From contig OX246743.1 of NCBI GenBank assembly GCA_945910005.1, forward strand, positions 6,024,018 to 6,088,017: a DNA stretch of 64,000 bases. The letters are read 5' to 3'. How positions within the stretch are numbered: the first letter of the stretch is position 1; each line of letters opens with the position of its first letter. Below are positions 46,754 through 55,932 of the stretch, in pieces. Both the position numbers and the translations under genes were made by a program. This stretch comes from Isoperla grammatica (taxonomy: Eukaryota; Arthropoda; Insecta; Plecoptera; Perlodidae). The notes below the pieces were generated by a model, which was not told the DNA's origin, did not search any database, and saw nothing but the letters and a program-made list of their open reading frames with translations.

Positions 46754-49700
46754 ATGAAAAAGTTTATCAAAAACAAGTTTGAGCGCGAATCGCAATCCTC
46801 CTCCTCCTCCTCCTCCTCCCCTCGCTTTTCATTAATAAACGCCTTTTCTCGTGAGTTTACTAGGTTTAGCACTAAAGGTACGCGATATCTGGTAAAAATA
46901 AACCCTCCTCAATCTGAAATTGCGCCTCTAGATTATATTAAAGAAACGATTAATGAAGTTTTACAAAAGATTTTAAGCGGTATAGACGATCATGATATGA
47001 TTGGTTTGGCTATTAGTAACATGGAAAACATTTTGGACAAACCGATGGGAATTTCTTTTAGGAGGAAAGATCAGATCGATTCTGAAATTATTCTATCGGT
47101 CATTTCAAAAATTACTCAGTCAAACGCTAAATTTTTAATCACTGATAGTCTCGAGATACACGTCGACCACGTTAAAATGATGAAAGGTAACGGTCGAAAT
47201 AGGGGTGTTCATTCCAAGGGGAGATCACTAGCCGCTCTTAGCCATTTAAAAAAAAGCATTGTGACTATTAAAGCCAAGAAAAACTGTCTAGCTCATGCCT
47301 TAATCGTAGCAAAGGCTAAAGTGGATAATGATCCAAATTACATAACATATTATAAAGGATGGAAAATAGCACCTAAAGTTACAGAACTGTTGAAAAAATC
47401 AGGTGTTAATCTAGACAACGGGGGTGGCATACGCGAGCTCCAACAGTTTCAGGCCTATCTCTCAGATTACAAAATAGTTGTGTACAACGGATTGAAATGT
47501 GACAACATCTGGTTCGCGGGAGAGAACGAGTCTGAAAAACGTCTACATCTTCTTTATGACGAAGACAACGGGCATTTTAATGTTATTATTAATCTCCCCG
47601 CAGCCATGGCAAAACGGTTTATATGTAGAGGATGTCATCGCGGTTTTAAGAATCTTTCGCGACATGTATGTGATAAAACATGTTCGGGTTGTCTTAGCAC
47701 GCCTCCTTGCATTGTAGACGATATCAAAATATATTGTGAAGCTTGCTTGAGATATTTTAGAAGTGACTCGTGTTTCAAGCGACACTTGGAGAAACATTTC
47801 CGTAAAAAATCGGAATGTATGGTTCGCAAAAACTGTCCCAATTGCCTTAAATTTATACACGATAATCATGAATGCGGTAAAGTGTTTTGTAGAGTGTGTT
47901 TGGATTATGTCGTTCCAGGCCATCAGTGCTATATGAGAAAATTAGGTCTTCCCAGGAACAAACAAGACTGGATGATTGTTTTTTTCGATATCGAATCCAC
48001 GCAGAACACTCAGCTTGAGGGTGAGATATTCGAACACAAACCGAATCTACTGGTAGCACAAACAGCTTGTTTTCAATGCATAGGTTGCGACGAGCTAGCA
48101 GACTGTTCCGTTTGTGGAACACGACAGATATCTTGCTGGAACGAGCCAGTAGTAGAGTTTCTAGATTTTTTAATTGAACCACGACCCAAGATCGAGAGAA
48201 TAATATGTATTTCACACAATGGTCGAAGCTATGATTCACATTTTATTCTCAGACGGTGTATCGAAAAAAGATGGACACCCTCATTAATAAAAAATGGCCG
48301 CAAAATTCTTGTCATGGACTTGGAACATATTCGCTTCATAGATTCTCTCAGTTTTCTACCTATGCCTCTAAGTGCCCTGCCGAAAGCATTTGACTTGAAG
48401 GTAAAAAAAGGTTATTACCCGCACTTATTTAATACTGAGCAGAATTTAAATTACATAGGACCTATTCCTACACCCTATTTCTTTGGCGATGAGTACATGT
48501 CTCCGGCCGCCTACACAGAGTTTCATAAGTGGTACAAAGAACAACTAGGAAAAGTGTTTGATAACAAGCATGAACTAGAAAGTTATTGTATAGACGATGT
48601 CAATGTACTAAGACTGGCCTGTCAATCGTTTCGCAAGATGTTTCTAGAAATAGGTAACGTCGATCCTTTTCTCGAAGCTATTACCATAACAGCTGCCTGT
48701 AATAAAGTTTTTAGAAGAAACTTTTTAAAACCGGAAACTATAGGCATTGTTCCTTCTTGCGGTTATAGATTGGCCGACAAACAGTCGGCAGAGGCCATCA
48801 AATGGTTAATTTATGAGGCCGAAAACCGTAACATTGTTATTCAGCATGCAGGAAATGGAAGGGAAAAGCGGTTACCTGAGTTCCCCGGTAAAAAAGTAGA
48901 CGGTTTTTGTGATGAAACAAAGGAGGTGTTTGAGTATTTCGGGTGTTTTTGGCATGGGTGTCCCCTGTGCCAGCTCAACAGGGATCAGATTATTGTTAAC
49001 ACTAAGGAGACACTTGCAGACAGATACGAAAATACATTACAACGTATAGAGATGATCTGTAAAGCTGGCTATACTTTACACATCATGTGGGGGTGTCAGT
49101 TCCGTGAAATACTCGATAAATCACCTGAACTCGAATCTCGTCTTAATAACAACCCTCTGGTTAATCAGCAACCCCTATGTTTTAGAGATGCTCTGTATGG
49201 AGGGCGAACAGAAGCATTCAAATTAGAGTACATTGTTAAAGAAGGAGAACAAATTTGTTATGTCGACATTATTAGTCTCTACCCCGATATATGTAAAAAT
49301 TTCAAGTTTCCTCTGAGCCATCCTACACGTATTTATGTAGGGAAAGAATGTCCCTGTCCTAGTGAGATCTTGAAACTAGACGGTTTTATTAAATGTACCA
49401 TTCTTGCTCCGAAAGATCTCTACCACCCTGTTGCACCTTTTAAAGCAAATTCAAAACGTTTGTTTGCTCTGTGTCATACCTGTGCAATAAGTATGAACAA
49501 TGGTTCTTGTAACCATTCACAACAGGAGCGCGCCATTACGGGTACCTGGGTCATTGACGAGATTCGTGAAGCTATTCTTATGGGATACGAATTTATCGAG
49601 ATTCACGAGTTTATTCAGTATAACGTTACACAGTTTGATGGGGTTGAGGGTGGGTTATTCGTAGAGTACATCAACTTGTTTCTGAAGCTGAAACAAGAGG

Positions 49701-50566
49701 CATCGGGCTGGCCTACCTGGGTTAAAACCGAACAAGACAGAGAAAAATACCTGAGCGATTATAAAGCAAACGAGGGTATCGAATTGTCACCTGAAAACAT
49801 TTCTAAGAACCCCGGCCTGCGTTCTATAAGTAAGTTAGCCCTTAATAGCCTTTGGGGTAGATTTAGTTTAAGGGATAATCTCAGCCAGACCAAGATAATT
49901 AAAGAACCCCGCGAGTTGTTTCGGTTTCTCACAACACCAGGAATCGAAGTACAAGACTTGTTATTCCCGAACGACGATATGGTTTGGATAACGTATAAAT
50001 ACCTTGAAGAAGAGATTAAAGTTAACAACACTGTGAATGTGGCTATTGCAGCCTACGTCACAACGGGGGCGCGACTTAAACTTTACAGTTATCTAAAACA
50101 AATTGGACGCTCGGTACTCTACTGTGACACTGACAGCGTCATCTATGTGAAACGCCCGACCGATACATTTGATATTCCTGTAGGAGACTTTCTAGGCGAC
50201 ATGACAAACGAACTGGAAGAGTATGGACCAAACGCCTATATTGACAAGTTTCTAGGTTCAGGCCCTAAAGCGTACGCCTTCTCGGTGACTAATACCGACA
50301 AGGGAGAGGATGTTACTGTATGCAAAGTACGAGGAATTACTCTCAACTTTCAAAACCGTAAAACAATCAATTTCGAGTCCATTAGAAAATCGATACTGTC
50401 CGAGGTTCCTACCCCTATTCAGGTGACAAATCCTAGACAGATTAAAAGGAATCAAAATGGTTTGATAGTCTCTGCCCCCGAGACAAAAACATTCAATGTT
50501 GTTTTTAGTAAAAGATGGCGACTTGAGAACAATGACTCTCTACCTTTCGGCTACGATTCCTTTTAA
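46754..50566 (+). CDS. polB: Protein-primed type-B DNA polymerase (Polinton/adintovirus)
   Basis: 1270 aa without a break; would copy the element's DNA in the nucleus, probably from a terminal protein primer as in the family. Residues 1-150: basic, serine-rich start. 170-280: NCLAHAL (Cys178) and NGHFNV (His274), a Cys/His layout like that described for OTU/papain-type domains in relatives (inference). 291-395: cysteine/histidine-rich zinc-binding region with several CxxC. Exonuclease: FDIES (Asp412, Glu414), HNGRSYD (Asn489, Asp494), YCIDD (Tyr611, Asp615). 715-740: FGCFWHGCPLC. Polymerase: DIISLYP (Asp838), KLALNSLWG (Lys1027), YCDTDS (Asp1125, Asp1127), then GPKAYAF. All catalytic residues are present. 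The start is the first ATG after the intron acceptor. Confidence 0.95.
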   Translation: MKKFIKNKFERESQSSSSSSSSPRFSLINAFSREFTRFSTKGTRYLVKINPPQSEIAPLDYIKETINEVLQKILSGIDDHDMIGLAISNMENILDKPMGISFRRKDQIDSEIILSVISKITQSNAKFLITDSLEIHVDHVKMMKGNGRNRGVHSKGRSLAALSHLKKSIVTIKAKKNCLAHALIVAKAKVDNDPNYITYYKGWKIAPKVTELLKKSGVNLDNGGGIRELQQFQAYLSDYKIVVYNGLKCDNIWFAGENESEKRLHLLYDEDNGHFNVIINLPAAMAKRFICRGCHRGFKNLSRHVCDKTCSGCLSTPPCIVDDIKIYCEACLRYFRSDSCFKRHLEKHFRKKSECMVRKNCPNCLKFIHDNHECGKVFCRVCLDYVVPGHQCYMRKLGLPRNKQDWMIVFFDIESTQNTQLEGEIFEHKPNLLVAQTACFQCIGCDELADCSVCGTRQISCWNEPVVEFLDFLIEPRPKIERIICISHNGRSYDSHFILRRCIEKRWTPSLIKNGRKILVMDLEHIRFIDSLSFLPMPLSALPKAFDLKVKKGYYPHLFNTEQNLNYIGPIPTPYFFGDEYMSPAAYTEFHKWYKEQLGKVFDNKHELESYCIDDVNVLRLACQSFRKMFLEIGNVDPFLEAITITAACNKVFRRNFLKPETIGIVPSCGYRLADKQSAEAIKWLIYEAENRNIVIQHAGNGREKRLPEFPGKKVDGFCDETKEVFEYFGCFWHGCPLCQLNRDQIIVNTKETLADRYENTLQRIEMICKAGYTLHIMWGCQFREILDKSPELESRLNNNPLVNQQPLCFRDALYGGRTEAFKLEYIVKEGEQICYVDIISLYPDICKNFKFPLSHPTRIYVGKECPCPSEILKLDGFIKCTILAPKDLYHPVAPFKANSKRLFALCHTCAISMNNGSCNHSQQERAITGTWVIDEIREAILMGYEFIEIHEFIQYNVTQFDGVEGGLFVEYINLFLKLKQEASGWPTWVKTEQDREKYLSDYKANEGIELSPENISKNPGLRSISKLALNSLWGRFSLRDNLSQTKIIKEPRELFRFLTTPGIEVQDLLFPNDDMVWITYKYLEEEIKVNNTVNVAIAAYVTTGARLKLYSYLKQIGRSVLYCDTDSVIYVKRPTDTFDIPVGDFLGDMTNELEEYGPNAYIDKFLGSGPKAYAFSVTNTDKGEDVTVCKVRGITLNFQNRKTINFESIRKSILSEVPTPIQVTNPRQIKRNQNGLIVSAPETKTFNVVFSKRWRLENNDSLPFGYDSF

Positions 50567-50630
50567 GATTACGGGGAACCTTGTCAACGTTAGTAAATAC
50601 GTGTTATACTAATACAGATATGTTCATAGA

Positions 50631-51505
50631 ATGGCTACCAGTCTCTACCCGCATCACATCGAGCACGAGCTCAGTACAGCATTGCACGAGCTTCTCTCGG
50701 GGTGGGTTTGGCAGCACTTTCCTATCCCTTTGGATTTGATACACTTGAAACAGAGGTGAAAACTGACGAGAAGGATCAATTGACAGCCAATGTCGTTGTG
50801 ACTGGAGTAGGGCGTGTCGTCTTTCCTGCTCGCGATTACTCTTCTTTTGAAGACTTGTATTCGACAATTCGTAATACGGTTTCAGACGCTGGTAAACAAG
50901 AGATTTTACTTAATGAGTTTAAATATTATATTATGCGTGATCATATAGATATTGAGAAACTAAAAAAGAATAAAGCTGTGTGGGCTCCAGATAGTTCGCC
51001 TATAACTTCAGACGTACGCAATACAATAGCTATTGTTAGGAAGGGTACAAACGGCATCGATGTTAAAGTGAAATTCCCTTGCAAGATTTTCTATGGGCTA
51101 GATGATTTAATTACTACTATTCGTAACAGAATACCGACTGTTGAAGCTCTAGCAGCTGCAAACGAGCAAATACGAAACTAAGTTGTCGCAGACATTCTCT
51201 CTGAGAACTTGCAACCTAGTCGGCGGCTCTTACCGAGCGGTCTAGGGGAGAATGAACCCATGTATATTTACACGGATATTATCAGCCCTCAACTGGTGGG
51301 AGATAATTTGGTCCGTAACTTGCGTGTTATTCAGTTTCCATCTGCATTAGGGGAACATCAGTTTTTACCGATTTACTATTTTCCTGTTGAAAAGAGCTGT
51401 ATAGAGTCGATCACTATTAAACTGATGGCGAAATTTGGAAATCTCGTGAAATTTGAAGCATCGCCTATACCTACTATAGCTATCCTACACGTTGTCAAGT
51501 CATAA
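50631..51505 (+). pseudogene. Penton-like minor capsid protein, broken
   Basis: Lies 64 bp after the polymerase stop. ATG at 50631 begins a frame whose N-terminus has LYPHHIEHELSTALHEL, equivalent to the family's opening strand. The family pattern then continues in another frame from about 50700 (GLAALSYPFGFD), so there is an indel near 50700. That second frame has a TAA at 51179-51181 and resumes to 51505. The last 80 codons (YIYTDIISPQLVGD, then LPIYYFPVE and ITIKLMAKFG) are the most typical part of the Polinton single-jelly-roll vertex protein. One frameshift and one stop make a full protein unlikely. Confidence 0.7.
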
Positions 51506-51566
51506 ATACAACCGTTTTTTTTATTTTGAATTACTTTGTTTAAGACCCTGCAACAGTATTGACGAC

Positions 51567-51926
51567 ATAGGTCCCGTCTATCATGCTAGTTATCGCGTTC
51601 AAAAGGGAGAAGGAATAGGAAGCTTTCTAGGAGGGATGTTTCGTTTAATACGCCCCCTGTTTGTCAGAAGAGCCAAGGCGGTCGGGAGAGAGGCTTTGAG
51701 GACAGGTGCTCATATTTTAAATGATATCAGCATCAAACCGCCCGAACAAGACTTAGAGAGTATAGTTCATAAACGGGTCGCTGAGGCTGTCGACCGGAAC
51801 ATGGTGGGAAAGGGTTTAAAAAGAAGGTTAAAACGAAAACGAGGTCAGCCTTTAGGTAGAGCTCGAGGTGGTAGAGCTCGAGGTGTCAAACGGCTTGCCA
51901 GAGAGAAACGCGATATATTTGATTAG
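51567..51926 (+). pseudogene. pX-like basic virion core protein, start codon lost
   Basis: The frame carries VYHASYRVQKGEGIGSFLGG, then FRLIRPLFVRRAKAVGREAL and a basic tail (KGLKRRLKRKRGQP, repeated GRARGG) ending REKRDIFD. A glycine-rich membrane-active-looking head, an AKAVGREALRTG helix and an Arg/Lys tail are typical of the small Polinton protein likened to adenovirus pX. No ATG stands at the expected start; the codon there reads ATA (51567) and the first in-frame ATG is within the GGMF motif. The open frame overlaps the penton end by 14 bp only if extended upstream. Otherwise it is intact; a leaky or spliced start is possible. Confidence 0.6.
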
Positions 51927-51930
51927 AGAG

Positions 51931-53678
51931 ATGTTGTGTAGTAAAACTGAACTCGACCTATTCACTGAACGTGCTATTCAAACGGAAATCAGAGGCAATC
52001 GTGTTGTGGGTTACAAATCGGTTAGCTCGCTCGATAATGAGACCCAGTTGGAGTTTAATTGTCCGGGGGATACAGAGTATTATCGTGATCTAGCATCTGT
52101 CTATTTGTGGCTGAAAATCAAGACTACCAAAAAAACAGGGGAAGACTTTACATCCGAAGATACCAGTCAGCCCGGTTGCGTCAACTATCTACTGAATAGT
52201 CTCTTTTCTGAGGTGAACGTGTCTCTCAATGAAACCAACGTCACTAAGAACACTGATAACTATCAGTAAAGAACCATCTTGGAAAGTCTTCTGAGCTATA
52301 GGCCTACAGAGGATGCAGTGAAAACACATATGACTAATAGTCTATTCTACCTGGACACAGAGGATACGGATGGGGGCCTTAGTGCTAGTGCTCAAAACAA
52401 GGGTTATAGCACCCGCTCGGATATGTTAAAAGACAGTAAACCTGTCGAGCTGATGGGGCATCTTCATGTAGACTTGTTTAATGTTTCTCAGTTAATGTTG
52501 AACAATGTTTCAATTCGCATTAAATTGAATAGGGCCAGCCCTTCGTTTTACATGGTTTCGAAAGCAAAAGAGGTGACTGGAAAAATTAGAATCTTGGATG
52601 CTATGCTATTCATTAAACAAGTAGAAATCAGCTCGCAAAAAGCTATAGCGATTGAAAAAACATTTACTAAAACATACTGCAAACTACCATATCAATAGAG
52701 TAGAAGTAAAAAATTTAACTATTCCTAAAGGCCCGTTCAGAACCAATTAGCGTACGTAACTAATGAAAATTACGAAGTTGGTCCAATGCAGTTCATATGC
52801 CAATGTTCACATAGAAATTCGCGAAATTATCGCTACACGTAATTATCGAAAAGTTGAACCAACTTCAACTTTTCAGCTAATTTCAGAAATTTTTTAAATT
52901 GTGCGCATGCGCACAAAACCAAATACACATATTTCGAGTTTGTTTGCGGGTTTTAAGAAAGCTGTTGAGGTTATGATGGACGAATCACTTTTCATTAATC
53001 TTGTGCAAAGTTCAGAACATTTTGTACGATAATAGAAGGTCGGATTATCGCGGAAAGTGCAGTCATATCTGATTGGTTTATGTTCATTTGTGAAATTCCA
53101 TTCTGAGCCCCTACATCAATTTCTAAAATTTGTACGCGTTAATTTTCGCACGCTAATTGGTTGTGAACGACGCTTAAAGGTTCAAACTCTGTGAACCTAG
53201 ACAATGTCATACAAGGACCTATTCCCAAGTACATCATTTTTGGTCTCGTTAAAAATGAAAGTTTTGTAGGCAGGTACACCACTAATCCATCCAGTTTATT
53301 CATTCCGATTTGGTAATCATTGCCGTCTTTGTGAATGGTGTTACTGTTAATAATCCTGTCAAATGTAGTTTTAAACACGAGGAACTGATTGCCGCCGCTT
53401 ATCAAACTCTGTTATCGGGAACAGGTATTCATCATCAAAATCAAACACATCTGATTACAAAGCACATGTTTTACCATGGTTACACCCTCTTTGCCTTTGA
53501 TTTAACACCTGATTCGTCTGGGGTTGAGACACACTCGAGTCTACCTTTAGCCGGTACAGTACGTATCGAGTTTCGATTCGCAAGTCAGCTGGCCGACTCA
53601 CTATTCTGTATTGTCTATGCCGTTTATGAAGGAACGATATCTATTGACAACCACAGAGCTGTTTCTTTACTTTACTGA
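51931..53678 (+). pseudogene. Major capsid protein (double jelly-roll), multiply broken
   Basis: ATG at 51931, five bases after the core-protein stop. The start (TELDLFTERAIQTEIRG) and NYLLNSLFSEVNVSLNE match the Polinton capsid protein annotated in many invertebrates as F54H12.2-like. Breaks: TAA at 52267-52269 within a conserved stretch; a frameshift near 52670-52690; a 443-bp MITE at 52732-53174 with duplicated TAAAGG; and another frameshift near 53295-53305. Family sequence resumes after each break (EVKN, FGLVKNESF, IAVFVNGV, FAFDLTPD) and ends with IVYAVYEGTISID at 53678. The protein's order is complete, so decay came after insertion. No capsid can be made from this copy. Confidence 0.88.
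52732..53174. mobile_element. 443-bp MITE inside the capsid gene
   Basis: Ends CCGTTCAGAACCAATTAGCG and its counterpart CGCTAATTGGTTGTGAACG are inverted with few mismatches. TAAAGG at 52726-52731 is repeated at 53175-53180. The capsid reading is in the same register on the two sides once one TAAAGG is counted, which independently confirms the borders. Confidence 0.88.
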
Positions 53679-53683
53679 GCACT

Positions 53684-53950
53684 ATGAACACTCTTGAAAT
53701 TAAAAAAATCTAAACTTTAGAAACTTTAAAGGCGTCTATGCTCGCGATAAAATTCCCTGTTATTTTTCCCTACCTGCGACCTTTGTCATTAACCTAGACA
53801 TTCAATCACTTCCTGGTTCTCATTGGATTGCGATTGCCATCTCCGAGAACGGCTACGGAGAATACTTTGACTCGTACGGCCTACCGCCCCTTCATCACGA
53901 TCTCGTCACGTTTCTGCAACATCGTCTACAATGGAGGCCTCACCTGGAGG
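53684..53950 (+). pseudogene. Adenain-like cysteine protease, frameshifted and truncated
   Basis: ATG at 53684 gives nine codons and then a stop. In another frame from about 53709 runs FKGVYARDKIP, GSHWIAIAISENGYGEYFDSYGLPP and LVTFLQHRL. This is the adenain/Ulp1-type layout: SHW carries the catalytic His and YFDSYG the acidic residue. The C-terminal part with the active-site Cys (usually in a CGHY-like motif) is absent; the next gene begins at 53931. The loss of the cysteine region and of the ATPase that often follows suggests one deletion. Confidence 0.72.
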
Positions 53951-54482
53951 TGAACATGAAGTCTCACCGATCAACACCCGTCGGATTCGAAGAACGAAAC
54001 CTTCGAGGTTCATTAGCATTCTACAGCAAGTATTTTTCTTGAACTCTGGACATTCGGCATACGTGTCAGTTGGAATATACCCCGAAAAAGACTTCGACTC
54101 GTTGGTAGAGATTGGGCGGGTCAATGGCCCGTACGTTCTCTTGAATCCTGCAATGTGGGGGGCTCTAGTAAACGAGCTGCATGAAAAGACGAATATCAAG
54201 TATGACACGATCTCGATAAAAAGGGTCGTGTGTCTTGGCAAACCGTACGTCGTCATTAAAACGGACTTTTGGTCTGTGCGCCTTTCAGAAGAAGAAGTGA
54301 ACAATCTTATAAAATATTTTGTCTGTGTGACAAGGCAATCGTTAAAATATGAACTGTTTAGAAGTTATGTCCAGAAATATTATTCTCTAATTAAAACTTG
54401 TACTGAGTACGTAACACCTGAAGTGATTTCAGCGTGCATTGACTATGAGATTCTTTTTGACGAAGTAAAAGCAATAGAATAA
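53931..54482 (+). CDS. 183-aa Polinton accessory protein, unknown function
   Basis: ATG at 53931 in the tail of the broken protease. A basic start (NTRRIRRTKPSRF) is followed by QQVFFLNSGHSAYVSVGIYP, DFDSLVEIGR and LNPAMWGALVNEL, a beta-rich segment, then ISIKRVVCLGKPYVVIKTDF and a helical C-terminus. Proteins with a similar FFLNG-x-x-x-Y-S-V-G-x-Y-P core occur next to capsid genes in other invertebrate Polintons, as I recall it. The compact fold with a basic head could suit nucleic-acid binding, but this is inference. The frame is unbroken. AATAAA follows at 54493-54498. Confidence 0.65.
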   Translation: MEASPGGEHEVSPINTRRIRRTKPSRFISILQQVFFLNSGHSAYVSVGIYPEKDFDSLVEIGRVNGPYVLLNPAMWGALVNELHEKTNIKYDTISIKRVVCLGKPYVVIKTDFWSVRLSEEEVNNLIKYFVCVTRQSLKYELFRSYVQKYYSLIKTCTEYVTPEVISACIDYEILFDEVKAIE

Positions 54483-54492
54483 GTGTTGTCTG

Positions 54493-54498
54493 AATAAA
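54493..54498 (+). terminator. Poly-A signal after the 183-aa gene
   Basis: AATAAA, 11 bp beyond the stop codon. It could end a transcript covering the capsid-region genes. Confidence 0.45.
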
Positions 54499-54734
54499 TT
54501 GCAAATATACTTGAATTATGTTGATTCTCAAGTATAACTCTTTTCTATAGTGCTTAGTTGTCTTTACTATTTGTCAAGCTATTAATTAAATTTCATGCTT
54601 GAAAGATGTTTGCCAAGTATCGTTGAATAACGTTAATTCTTATCTATAATGCTTAATTAATTAAATTTCATACTTGAAAAATGTTTGTCAAGTAACATGT
54701 ATGTAACATGATGAATAAAAACTAACTCATACTG

Positions 54735-54741
54735 TATATAA
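54735..54741 (+). promoter_or_regulatory. TATA box of the last Polinton gene
   Basis: TATATAA, about 100 bp before the predicted ATG at 54836. Confidence 0.45.
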
Positions 54742-54835
54742 CGTATGTTTTCTTTAAAAACGTCGAACGATTCTCTCCGTGTCTCAGTTTCTAAGCGAAC
54801 GTCGAAGATGAAGTATCTACTTCTAATTTTTTTGG

Positions 54836-55338
54836 ATGACTCAGGTCGTCTTTGCCTGTAAGTAAATGGATACTATTTGAAATAAAAACATTAACTCGTG
54901 TAAGGTTATCACTTTTTTATTTTGTTTTTAGTAAACCTAACCGAAACTGGAGACGGAGAGAAAAGTTCGGGTGAAGAATTTAAACTCCTTGCTCGTATCA
55001 ACCTGAATTTCATTCCTAGATCCCGTAGAGATTCAAAACAAGACAATAGATTTCACTCCAGAGGTAACCTTTATCCTAAACCTAATATTACTCAGGTAAA
55101 TACGGACAATGGAGAATCTCTAGAGTTGAGTACTGTTGTTGGAGGAGTTGTTCAGATAAACATACGTGGGCCACAAAAAGTGAAGCGTCCCTCCCCTCCT
55201 CGTTGTCCCAAGAAAATGGTTAACAATTCAACTGCTAATATCGACGACGGCTTGGAACCTCCTTGTCCCAGGAAGACACCGAAGAAGAAGAAGAAGAAAT
55301 CAAATACTGCTCAAACAAACACTATTGTAATAGGATAA
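54836..55338 (+). CDS. Predicted two-exon gene, 142-aa basic-tailed protein
   Basis: Exon 1 is 54836-54857 (seven codons plus one base), the intron 54858-54931 (GTAAGT ... TTTTGTTTTTAG), and exon 2 54932-55338. The phases agree only for the ATG at 54836; the ATG at 54808 would stop soon after splicing. The protein has a polar middle (LNFIPRSRRDSKQDNRF), PPRCPKKM and PPCPRKTPKKKKKK repeated Pro-Cys-Pro motifs, and a lysine run that would act as a nuclear signal. I do not recognise the family. TATA upstream and AATAAA at 55342 complete the unit. Confidence 0.5.
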
Positions 55339-55341
55339 CTT

Positions 55342-55347
55342 AATAAA
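55342..55347 (+). terminator. Poly-A signal of the two-exon gene
   Basis: AATAAA directly behind the stop at 55338. Confidence 0.45.
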
Positions 55348-55352
55348 AGTTA

Positions 55353-55630
55353 TGTTAATAACGACGACGGTCTGCATCCTCTTTATCCTAGGAAGATCCC
55401 GAAGAATAATAGTCGATTTACAGCTACGCGTTGCGAGCGAAGCGAAGGCGCGAGCTCCAATCAGTGGCCGAGTTTGCGTGAAACTATTAACTTCTTTGCA
55501 TGAAACTCGGTCGCTGATTGGAGCTCACGCCCTCGCTTCGCTCGCAACGCGTAGCTGTAAACGTACCATAAGAAGAAAAAATCAAATGCTGTTCAACCAA
55601 ACACTAGGAATAACTAAATAAAAGTTATTC
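55353..55630 (+). pseudogene. Duplicated 3' end of the two-exon gene, split by a MITE
   Basis: AACGACGACGGTCTGCATCC and CCTAGGAAGATCCCGAAGAA repeat 55240-55295. After the MITE, AAGAAGAAAAAATCAAATGC through CTAAATAAAAGTTATT repeat the rest, including a second AATAAA. It is a tandem duplication of about 110 bp later hit by an insertion. Confidence 0.7.
55417..55561. mobile_element. 145-bp palindromic MITE
   Basis: TTTACAGCTACGCGTTGCGA...GCTCCAATCAGTGGCCGAGTTT is mirrored by AAACTCGGTCGCTGATTGGAGC...CGCGTAGCTGTAAA. Arms of about 58 bp flank a 27-bp loop. It sits in the duplicated gene end. Confidence 0.9.
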
Positions 55631-55865
55631 ATTTGGATATGATTTTATTTTTAAACCATATACCTTAATCCCGACCATCCTATGCTGTATCCCAGGCACA
55701 TTTTATAAAATTCACGACCATACGATATAAGAAAACACGAATCTTCAACAACGAGCTGTAACGTACTGACAAATACTGTAAACGCACGACTACATGGCGT
55801 CGGGAGAGCATAACAAAAAGCCTCGTCATACTGTCTGGAGGTCTCAAGTGTTCGCGGGATAGGCA

Positions 55866-55914
<49 letters not shown>
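55631..55914. other. Spacer to the right inverted repeat, with (TC)n
   Basis: No gene recognised. TC repeats begin at 55867 and continue to about 55930; the left inverted repeat has only a short GAGAGAG at the equivalent place, so the tract expanded on one side only. Confidence 0.6.

Positions 55915-55932
<18 letters not shown>

Noticed and set aside
47543..48239. Minus-strand frames inside the polymerase
   Set aside because: Shadows of the polymerase reading frame.
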